NCBI GenBank assembly: GCA_015657735.1 | Contig: SSSX01000187.1 | Coordinates: 1-13,650 of the forward strand | Reading direction: 5' to 3' | Length of the DNA stretch: 13,650 nt | DNA from: Zoogloeaceae bacterium | GTDB taxonomy: Bacteria > Pseudomonadota > Gammaproteobacteria > Burkholderiales > Rhodocyclaceae | Shown: one piece after another, positions 6,830 to 13,300 of the stretch | How the letters are laid out: every line of letters begins with the position of its first letter | Position numbering within the stretch: the stretch's first letter is position 1 | The notes under the pieces: generated by a model | Told to the model about the DNA's origin: nothing | Database searches by the model: none | The model's input: the letters and a program-made list of their open reading frames with translations, nothing else | Position numbers and translations under genes: made by a program

Positions 6830-6843
6830 TGCAATTGATTGCA
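6830..6843. repeat. Short inverted repeat (possible operator)
   Basis: TGCAAT, two bases, ATTGCA: a perfect 6-2-6 inverted repeat in the 133-bp gap between the HNH-type gene and the 65-aa gene, upstream of the leader hairpins. It could be a regulator-binding site; no flanking promoter is convincing. Confidence 0.35.
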
Positions 6844-6894
6844 ACGGCTTTTCATTCATCCAAATCAATCTTGAAGCCCGATTGAGACTTGACC

Positions 6895-7872
6895 CTATCG
6901 AGCTCTTAGCCCTTGGGCATGTCGCCAAAAACCAGACCAAAGATCGTACTCGCGATTGAATTTCTCTAAAGCCATCTCTTCCTCTTTGGTGGGTGAGTAA
7001 TCCGCCGGGTAGCAGAATGAGTCCGCACGCTCACACAGAGACTTCAGGTGCTTGGATGTTTGAAGAATAAGGTAATCGAGCCGATCAATACGGCCAGCGG
7101 CGTCTCTCTGAAAGTACCCCTCCCATTGTTGTGCATATCGGATGGGCCATGGATGCCCAAACGGCAACGGTCGATTTTTCGCGGGAGAAATCCCCGTGAT
7201 TATGTTTTCGTGTGGCCAGTTTTGATCGTGCCGCCACCTCAATGTTGATTCAGCTTGATTTGTTCGGCTTGCCCACACAGCCAAGGGCAACTTCTGCCCT
7301 TCGTGAATAAGCCACACAGTATTTCGCCGATTATGAGTTTGTGTCTCTTTGGAGGCCCATCGAACATTGCCCGGAGTGTATCCACCCTCCGGATTAATCT
7401 TGTCCAGTGTGTATCCATCGGCGGGAATAGGGCCAAGCTCTCGAAGAAATACAGGGAATGAATTCCAAGGCGGATAGAACGGAATGCCTGTTTTCTTTGC
7501 ATAGTCCCGCCTGTTTCGCCATGAGGTATGTTCTTTTGGATACGCTTGCTTCAATTTTGACTCTTTTAGTGAGTCGATATCCCTGATGTATTGCGGCACC
7601 GAATCCTTTGAGGCTATTGCTGAAGGGTAAGGACGATCCGCTATCTTTGGAGATATTGGATTCAGCAGAATGCCGATTTCAGGCGCTCCTCTTCGCCCAA
7701 GGCTGAAGTCCGGCTTTTTGGATGAAACCCTATAAGAATCAGACCTCTTTACATCCCTTGCGTTGCTCTTTCGAGCTGCAGAACTATTTGCTGACTTCCC
7801 GCAATCACCTTCTTTAGATTCGCAGTTGTGGTTGTTCCGCAGAGTTTGGACAGCGGTAATGGACTGTGCCAT
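6895..7872 (-). CDS. HNH-type endonuclease-like protein
   Basis: A 325-residue protein. The core at about 136-185 (WNSFPVFLRELGPIP, then GYTLDKINPEGGYTPGNVRW, then ASKETQTHNRR) matches the pattern L-D-[RK]-I-x(3)-G-Y-x(3)-N-x-R-W-A-x(3)-x-Q of HNH-like endonucleases common in phages. The next segment (about 187-227, GQKLPLAVWASRTNQAESTL then RWRHDQNWPHENI) looks like the helix-turn-helix DNA-binding module that follows such domains. The first 90 residues are low-complexity and basic; the last 60 are helical. The start at 7872 has AGAAGGA seven bases upstream; the longer frame to 8028 overlaps the AlpA-like gene and is rejected. The usual Cys in GNCRW is Val here, so activity is uncertain. It could be a nicking or packaging-associated nuclease, or a decayed homing enzyme. 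Confidence 0.72.
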   Translation of the reverse strand: MAQSITAVQTLRNNHNCESKEGDCGKSANSSAARKSNARDVKRSDSYRVSSKKPDFSLGRRGAPEIGILLNPISPKIADRPYPSAIASKDSVPQYIRDIDSLKESKLKQAYPKEHTSWRNRRDYAKKTGIPFYPPWNSFPVFLRELGPIPADGYTLDKINPEGGYTPGNVRWASKETQTHNRRNTVWLIHEGQKLPLAVWASRTNQAESTLRWRHDQNWPHENIITGISPAKNRPLPFGHPWPIRYAQQWEGYFQRDAAGRIDRLDYLILQTSKHLKSLCERADSFCYPADYSPTKEEEMALEKFNREYDLWSGFWRHAQGLRAR

Positions 7873-7896
7873 GATGAATTTCCTTCTTTTACTCGC

Positions 7897-7944
7897 GGGG
7901 GTTTCCCCCATTGCTCCCCCAGTCACAAGCTGGGGGATTTTTTT
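7897..7944 (+). terminator. Plus-strand intrinsic terminator with a second, competing G/C-tract hairpin
   Basis: CCCCCAG (7916-7922) pairs with CTGGGGG (7930-7936) around a 7-nt loop, followed by A and seven T (7938-7944). This is a textbook terminator for plus-strand transcription, although no plus-strand gene precedes it. Just upstream, GGGGG-TTT-CCCCC (7897-7909) can form a small hairpin or pair alternatively with the neighbouring C/G tracts. On the minus strand the same sequence forms hairpins without a T-run in the HNH gene's leader. Confidence 0.7.
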
Positions 7945-8233
7945 ATAGCCCGAGCGCCTCCCGCACAACAGAGGTGGGCCACCAAGCACGGTTTCCGTCC
8001 TTTTGAGGTGGGGGAAATCGACCGTCACGAATTCGGTTCCAGAGGTTCGATGCTGACCACCCGGTTACGGCAAGCACGTTCCCTGTTCCGTAGCGTCCGG
8101 GCATGTCGAGAGGAATGGCCGGAATACGAACCTTTGCATGCCCGCGCCGCCCCTTCTTGGGAGGCAAGTTCATGAGCTTTTCAGCTTTCGGCTTGCTTGA
8201 AGTTGTTTCTGACTTGATGAGTTTGACGGGCAT
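7943..8233 (-). CDS. AlpA-like excisionase/transcriptional regulator
   Basis: A 96-residue protein with a C-terminal winged-HTH of the AlpA/MerR-like type: YGTGNVLAVTGWSASNLWNR followed by IRDGRFPPPQKDGNRAWWPT and SVVREALG. The first 40 residues are basic and disordered-looking. AlpA proteins in P4-like satellites and genomic islands activate or assist excision, which fits its place directly after the integrase. The start at 8233 is chosen because GAGAAAG lies about nine bases upstream; the ATGs at 8242 and 8281 are alternatives with poorer signals. Upstream are a dedicated promoter (8424-8397) and a terminator (8309-8265), so expression may be conditional. The stop codon overlaps the T-run of the plus-strand terminator. 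Confidence 0.82.
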   Translation of the reverse strand: MPVKLIKSETTSSKPKAEKLMNLPPKKGRRGHAKVRIPAIPLDMPGRYGTGNVLAVTGWSASNLWNRIRDGRFPPPQKDGNRAWWPTSVVREALGL

Positions 8234-8264
8234 GGTTTGCATCTTTCTCGTGAAATGAAAGCGC

Positions 8265-8309
8265 AAAAACAAAAAGGCCATGCGGTGCGCTTGAAGCCGA
8301 TTGGCCTTT
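8265..8309 (-). terminator. Terminator between the integrase and AlpA-like genes
   Basis: On the minus strand AAAGGCCA (8309-8302) pairs with TGGCCTTT (8280-8273), followed by a T-rich tract TTTTTGTTTTTG down to 8264. The 21-nt loop can fold further (CGG/CCG). It ends about 30 bases before the AlpA-like start codon, so it ends integrase transcripts but also lies within the leader of the AlpA-like gene. Confidence 0.78.
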
Positions 8310-8337
8310 GCGCATCACATGACCTTTTTAAATCATG

Positions 8338-8386
8338 CCCCATGAACTAGGGGTCCGATACTTGTTTCCCTTCTTATTTAAGGGAA
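8338..8386 (-). promoter_or_regulatory. Structured leader of the AlpA-like transcript
   Basis: Two hairpins occur between the candidate promoter at 8424-8397 and the terminator at 8309-8265: TTCCCTT/AAGGGAA with a 7-nt loop (8366-8386) and CCCC/GGGG with an 8-nt loop (8338-8353). Together with the terminator they make a leader of about 150 nt that is structured along much of its length. Confidence 0.45.
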
Positions 8387-8396
8387 GTGGAGTTAG

Positions 8397-8424
8397 CTTA
8401 TCCGCGGTCCATTATGGATGTCAA
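8397..8424 (-). promoter_or_regulatory. Candidate promoter for the AlpA-like operon
   Basis: A perfect -35 TTGACA (8424-8419), a 16-bp spacer and a fair -10 GATAAG (8402-8397) lie just downstream of the integrase stop on the same strand. Transcription would start near 8390, giving a leader of about 157 nt before the AlpA-like start codon. Confidence 0.55.
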
Positions 8425-8433
8425 CCATATGCT

Positions 8434-9792
8434 TTAAGCTGCTCTGTTATTGAAATTGACCACGCTCACATTTTCATCGGAAAGCAGCGTTTCGACTCGA
8501 AGCCCGAGCAAATCCCACGCCTCCCTCATCTGCTGACGCGGTTCTTGACGCTGATAAGTTCTTTTTAGCTTGCTGCTCTCAACGTGATTCAAGCAGCGCT
8601 CAATGATCTCAGAGAGAACGCCGCATTGGCCCATAATCGTTGCAGCAGTCCGTCTTAAATCGTGAGGAGTCCAATGGCCCCCCGATAGGCAAAGAGAGCC
8701 CGTAGCTTTGCTTCTTCCTTTCATCGGGGTTTCACGCTGGCGGTCATTGATCTGTTTATTAATGCTTTTTACACAGACAGGGCCACTCCCCTTCTTTGCG
8801 TTCCTAGAACTGGACGGCAAGACCCATTCCGAACGCCCACCACTGATTTCATGGAGAGTCTTGAAGTGCCTCAACGCAAAAGCGGAAAGACTGACGGTGT
8901 GAGTCTTTCCGTTCTTCGAGTTCTCCGGGGGAATAGTCCATACCCCTCGCTCAAGATCAACGTCAGCCCATCGAGCTTGAGTAACTTCGCCGATACGGCA
9001 TGCCGTGCCTAGCATGATCCAAAGGGCCGCCTTGGTGCTATCAATCAGCTTGGCCCTTTCCATTGCTTCCCGAAGCTCCTTCAGTTCATGCTTTTCTGGG
9101 CTGGCCGGATCACATAGGGTTCGTTCTCGTGGTTCTTCCTTGCCGCCGATTTTGGCCCGCTTAGTTCCGTCAAGTGGATTCTTGGTCATCCACTCACGCT
9201 CATCACAGCAATATCTGAAGAACTGATTCAAACTCGCATGGAGCCTGTTTGCCATGACGGGGGCTCGTTTCGCTACGTCATGCAGGATATCGGCAACCAT
9301 GCTCTTACTGAGGTCAGTCAAAGCCACGCCCTTTAGTTTGGGCAACACATCCTTTGCAATTGCTCGCTTCAGATATTCCCCGCCGTCTCTGCGGTCAGTA
9401 ACTTCCTTCGACTCGTACCAGCTAGAAAGAGCATCCGTGAACGTGCGCAGAGCCGCCTTTTGCGCTTCTATCTGTGCTAGCTCAGCTTTTTGCCCCGCTG
9501 CAGCCTGCTCCTTGGACAGCTTCCGTTCTTCGTTTGGGTTCTTGCCAGTTGCAAGGATGGCTGCGGCGGCGTCTCTTTGCTTCCGGATGCTTGGCAGACT
9601 TACACCCTTCTTCCACGTACCACACGTGTAGTCGTGAGACTTACCGCCGTGACGAAAGCGCCACCGGAACAAGACACTCATGACGCCGCCCTTGCTAACG
9701 CGAACAAGGCCATGAAGACCGTCCCCGTCAGACAACTTTCGTCCGGCGTCCTCAGGTGTCAGATTTTCGAGCTCCTTGGCAGTGAGTGGCAT
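8434..9792 (-). CDS. int: Tyrosine recombinase/integrase (P4-type, DUF4102 N-terminal domain)
   Basis: A 452-residue site-specific recombinase that inserts and excises the island at tRNA-Pro. The N-terminal part (KLSDGDGLHGLVRVSKGG, FRWRFRHGGKSHDYTCGTW) is the DUF4102 arm-binding domain; a core-binding SAM-like domain follows (about 115-210). In the catalytic domain the expected residues are present: R266 in GTACRIGEV, K296 in NSKNGKTHTVSL, H377 and R380 in PHDLRRT, H403 in LNHVE and the nucleophile Y413 in RTYQRQ. Length is normal for P4-type integrases, so it should be active. The ATG at 9792 has AGAAGGA seven bases upstream; a GTG at 9819 is an in-frame alternative. The arm-type repeats lie in its own 5' leader, so the integrase may repress itself. 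Confidence 0.95.
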   Translation of the reverse strand: MPLTAKELENLTPEDAGRKLSDGDGLHGLVRVSKGGVMSVLFRWRFRHGGKSHDYTCGTWKKGVSLPSIRKQRDAAAAILATGKNPNEERKLSKEQAAAGQKAELAQIEAQKAALRTFTDALSSWYESKEVTDRRDGGEYLKRAIAKDVLPKLKGVALTDLSKSMVADILHDVAKRAPVMANRLHASLNQFFRYCCDEREWMTKNPLDGTKRAKIGGKEEPRERTLCDPASPEKHELKELREAMERAKLIDSTKAALWIMLGTACRIGEVTQARWADVDLERGVWTIPPENSKNGKTHTVSLSAFALRHFKTLHEISGGRSEWVLPSSSRNAKKGSGPVCVKSINKQINDRQRETPMKGRSKATGSLCLSGGHWTPHDLRRTAATIMGQCGVLSEIIERCLNHVESSKLKRTYQRQEPRQQMREAWDLLGLRVETLLSDENVSVVNFNNRAA

Positions 9793-9824
9793 CCTTGATT
9801 CCTTCTTATGTGAAGGCACATCGA

Positions 9825-9848
9825 ATTGTGCCCAACAATGTGCCCAAC
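9825..9848 (+). repeat. Right pair of 12-bp tandem repeats (putative integrase arm sites)
   Basis: ATTGTGCCCAAC (9825-9836) is followed without a gap by AATGTGCCCAAC (9837-9848). They share TGTGCCCAAC, orientation and 12-bp period with the left pair at 3175-3198. In the circular form the two pairs would flank the attP core. Confidence 0.7.
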
Positions 9849-9894
9849 AAACAGACTTGCTTCAAGCGGGATTCTGTTGGATGGGTATGGATGC

Positions 9895-9922
9895 ATTATA
9901 AATCTACTTCATTGAAAATAAA
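9895..9922 (-). promoter_or_regulatory. Candidate integrase promoter
   Basis: A perfect -10 TATAAT (9900-9895) with a weak -35 TTTATT (9922-9917) at 16-bp spacing. The start point would be near 9888, about 95 nt before the integrase ATG, with the arm-type repeats inside the leader. Confidence 0.5.
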
Positions 9923-9929
9923 CGACAAA

Positions 9930-9942
9930 AATCAAATTTTTG
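9930..9942 (+). promoter_or_regulatory. IHF-binding-site match between arm repeats and attR core
   Basis: AATCAAATTTTTG matches the IHF consensus WATCAANNNNTTR at every defined position. It also lies within a 7-3-7 inverted repeat (CAAAAAT/ATTTTTG, 9926-9942). Placement between arm sites and core is where IHF bends DNA in lambda-like attachment sites. Confidence 0.6.
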
Positions 9943-9988
9943 CACGGCTTTTGTATGCAGGTAGCGATATCGGGATGTCCGTTTTAAC

Positions 9989-10038
9989 TGCATGGGGTGC
10001 AAGGGGTAGCGAGTTCGAATCCCGCCGCCCCGACCAAT
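9989..10038 (+). repeat. attR: displaced 3' half of tRNA-Pro
   Basis: This copy of the 50-bp attachment repeat begins in the anticodon stem and runs through CCA. It lacks the D-arm and 5' acceptor strand, so it is not a functional tRNA gene. One base differs from attL (A10008 for C3081, the tRNA position 48 equivalent). Confidence 0.93.
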
Positions 10039-10052
10039 AGAATCAAGCACCT

Positions 10053-10078
10053 AGGCCAGTCTTCGGACTGGCCTTTTT
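10053..10078 (+). terminator. Original chromosomal terminator of tRNA-Pro
   Basis: A 9-bp stem AGGCCAGTC/GACTGGCCT with a TTCG tetraloop (10062-10065), then TTTTT. It has the same architecture and distance from the tRNA end as the island-borne copy at 3126-3151. It is now separated from the tRNA by the whole island. Confidence 0.9.
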
Positions 10079-10352
10079 GCGTTCTAACGCTGTTGGGTGA
10101 CATTCGAGCCTCACCCCGTTTTCCCGTGCAATGCCAGGGAAAAACCTCTGCTCCCGCGCCGCACACCCCTTCCCGAATCCGCAAGAAATGCGAACCCGCA
10201 GAAAATCCGGATACGAAGCGCCCGCCCTTTCAGGTGTCAGGCTTCCCCAGCGCAATGCATCCGGGTGCTTGACGATAACGGGCGTATTCGGAAGTAGCGC
10301 TTCCTGGCCCTGACCTCTGCTCGTGACACAGCGACAGCTTGCGGACGTGTCG
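10079..10352. other. Intergenic region right of attR
   Basis: GC-rich sequence between the displaced tRNA terminator and the end of the leftward helicase gene. Open frames here have no ribosome-binding sites or family-like sequence. I see no terminator with a T-run for the helicase transcript. Confidence 0.5.
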
Positions 10353-13300
10353 TCAAACCGGATCGGTCGACGCCTCGGCAGGCGCGCGGCCCGCCTCGGG
10401 AACATCGAATCTCATGGGGCAGCTTCGATCGCCAAGCGCCGTGCGGATCGCGGCCAGCACCTGCGCGCGATTGCCATCCCACTCACGGCTGGAAATTCGC
10501 AGGAGTTTCCAGCCACGACTGACGAGGACATTCGGGATGTGCACGTGGCGTTCGAATACCGACTCGGCGGAGACGGCTTCATCGAACAGGATGCCGAGCC
10601 GGTAACGCTGCGGTGTGTCCGGATCGACGACTGCGAGCGGAACCCGGAAATCGGAAGTGCCGACATCGAGCTCGCACTGAATGCCAAGTGCATCCAGGGC
10701 CAGGGCAAGCTGCGCATTGAGCGGCACCCACGACGCCGGCAGACTGCCCGAATCGGGGTGGCGCAACCGCGCGGCAGTCCCTCCTGCCGCCTTCAAGGTC
10801 TGCTCCGCCTGGTTGCGCTGGCCGGCGGCAAGCTGATGGGCAAACTGGAGAAATCCCTTGAAGAGCCGGGGGCCATCGTGTTTGCTGCGCGCCACCGAGA
10901 GCATGTGCGGCTCGAACGAGGCGACGACAAAAATTTCCTGTTTGGCGCGCGACACCGCGACGTTGAGCCGGCGCTCGCCGCCGCGCTGACCCAGAGGGCC
11001 GAAGCGGGCCGGAACGTAGCGTTCCGTCTGGCCGTTGCGGCGGGTCCGTTCGACGGGCGCGTATCCCAGCGAAAAAATGATGACGTCGCGCTCGTCGCCC
11101 TGCACGCTCTCAAGGTTCTTCACGAACGGCCGGTCGTCGATACGGGGTACGGCATTGGCGCGCAACCAGAGTTCGGCAAAGCCGGCATCGGCGCTGACGC
11201 GGCGATCGATCTCGTCGAGGATGGCGCGCCGCTGGGTCAGATTGAAGGTGACGATCCCCAGCGAAGGTTTGTCGGGGCGTTGCAACAAGTGCTCCACCTG
11301 ATCGATCACCGTCCGCGCTTCGGGTAGGTTGGCGCCGTTGTCGTAGCTTCCATCCGCAACATCAAGCCAATGAACCGCCGCGGGCGCCAGCCGGCTTACC
11401 GTGGAAGGAATCGTATTCAACTCGCCGCCGTAGATGGCGTGATTGGAAAAGGCAATCAATTCTTCGTGCCGGCAACGGTAATGCCAGGACAGCCCCATGC
11501 GCCGGGTGCGATGACGGGCCAGAACCAGCAAGGATTCGGCATCGAACATCTCGCGGGCTTCGATGCCGCTTTCACTCAGATCTTCATCGGCATCGTCGCC
11601 GGCCTTGAAGAAGTTGCTCGGCGGCATCTGCCGCTCATCTCCAGCGATCACGGCGCGGCGGGCACGCATCAGCACCGGGAGTCCGTTTTCGACGGTGCAT
11701 TGCGACGCTTCGTCGAAAATCACCAGATCGAACACCGGCGCACGGGGGAAGAGCAAGGTTGCGGTTTCCGGCGAGAGCAGCCAGACCGGGAGCGCGTCGA
11801 GCAGGCCCTTGTCCCAGAAGCGCCGCACGAATCCCCGCAAAGGCAGGATGTTGCGCTGCTTCCTGGCCTCTCGCAGGATCGCTTCGCGCGTCGCCTGTTC
11901 CGGCGTCCGCCGTGCGCCTTTTTCTGCCGGGGCGGCCTGGAGCAGCGGTGAGTCGTCTTGCCGGGCGAGGATCGACTGCACGGCGAGGCGGCGTTGTTCA
12001 TCGTGCAGTGCGGCGAGCCTGGCTTCATCGGCGGACAACCGCGTGCCGCTTGCTTGATCGAGAATGGACAGATCGGAGTGATGGTTTTCAATCGAAGCGA
12101 TCGAGGCCCGCGTCCAGATCTTGCGGACCCCGTCTGCCCAGGCGTCGGCGCTGTCGAATTCCTTGCCGTCCGCAAGATGGGGCGGCAGGATCTCGGCCTC
12201 ACGTACCATCGCCTGCGCCGCCATCAGTTGCCGGTCGGCGCCGACCAGGCGGCTGGCGTCACGACGCCAGGCTTCGACAAGCTGTCCGAGATATTGTGCC
12301 GTTGGCAAGCCGGGCAGCCAGGGCACAACCGTACGGATCGGCGCAACGGCGGAGGCAAGGTTGGCCATCGCCGTGGCTGTGGCATGCAGGCAGTCGATCC
12401 GCTGATCCCATGCCGCCGCCGTGTCGTCGTTCCATCGCTCGGGCCAGGCATTGAGTGTGCGTAGCGCGGTTTGCTCGGCGTCCAGGGCGACCGCCGGGGC
12501 CCGCAGCGCCTGGGCGCGGTGATGCCAGTCGTTCCAGCTTTCCGCCGCGTGGTCCCACGCGGCGACGACCTCCGGCCCGGGTGCGGCGCGCCAGACACCG
12601 AGGGCCTGCATGTCGGCACGGCAAGCGGCGACCGCCCGGGCAGGGCCGATGAGCGCCATGACCGCCGCAAGCCAGGCGCGGGCTTCCACCAGCGATGCAG
12701 GCCGTCGGGCGCAAGCCAGCCACTCCATCGCATCGGCCAGGCCCCGCCAGCACTGCGCCGCTGCCGCTCTGCTGTCGATACGGGCCAGCAAAGCGCGGTC
12801 CATCGGCGCAGCGGCCATCTCCGGCCACTGCGCGGCAAGACTGGCACGCACGGTTTTCCGGGCGCGCCACCAGGTCGGACTCAGAAAACGCGTCACGCCG
12901 TCGACGCGGATGCGAACCTCGGCCAGTGCCTGCGCAAACACGGGATCGATGGAAAATCCAACTGGCCCGGCAAAGGGCTCCAGGGCGGCTTCCTGCTCAC
13001 GCCAGAGCCGGCTGAGTTCCATCAGCTTGCCAGCGCCTTCCGGTTGCGCGGCCAAAGCCGCGACCAGTTCCGCAAACCAGCGCGCACGGCTGGCATCGCC
13101 GCGCTGCGCACGGGAATCGATGAGCGCATGCCAGGCAGGCTGGGTACGTTCGACGGTTTCAAGTTTCTTATCCCTGGCCAGCAGCGCGACGAACGCATCC
13201 CGGCCCGCCGCGATATCTCGCCACTTCCGCGAATCGAGCGCGGCTGACAGGCCTTTGGCCGCACCTTTCAGCAAGTTGTGCCCGGTCTCGCCCGGCGGCA

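Larger units (their letters stand above)
3112..10038. mobile_element. tRNA-Pro-inserted integrative island (satellite-like)
   Basis: A block of about 6.9 kb bounded by the attL/attR direct repeats, clearly richer in A+T than both flanks. It encodes a P4-type tyrosine integrase beside attR, an AlpA-like regulator, an HNH-type protein, a TerS-like HTH protein, an XRE repressor, an FRG-domain protein, a DUF4124-type exported protein and two unknown proteins. There is no recognisable primase, replication initiator, capsid, tail or conjugation gene, so autonomous transfer is unlikely. It most resembles a small phage-satellite or cryptic genomic island. All core integration parts (att sites, arm-type repeats, intact integrase) look functional. 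Confidence 0.92.

Noticed and set aside
7873..8028. N-terminal extension of the HNH-type gene to 8028
   Set aside because: It would overlap the AlpA-like gene and its hairpins, and the internal ATG at 7872 has a good ribosome-binding site.
8160..8343. A short minus-strand leader frame starting at the ATG at 8343
   Set aside because: It has no ribosome-binding site, passes through the terminator hairpin and overlaps the AlpA-like start out of frame. A regulatory leader peptide cannot be excluded, but nothing supports it.
9989..10036. A second tRNA-Pro gene
   Set aside because: Only the 3' half is present, with no D-arm or 5' acceptor strand; it is the attR fragment.
3112..10038. Insertion sequences, CRISPR arrays or toxin-antitoxin pairs inside the island
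   Set aside because: No transposase, no regularly spaced repeats and no recognisable toxin-antitoxin pair; the only repeats are the att copies and the four 12-bp arm-type units.
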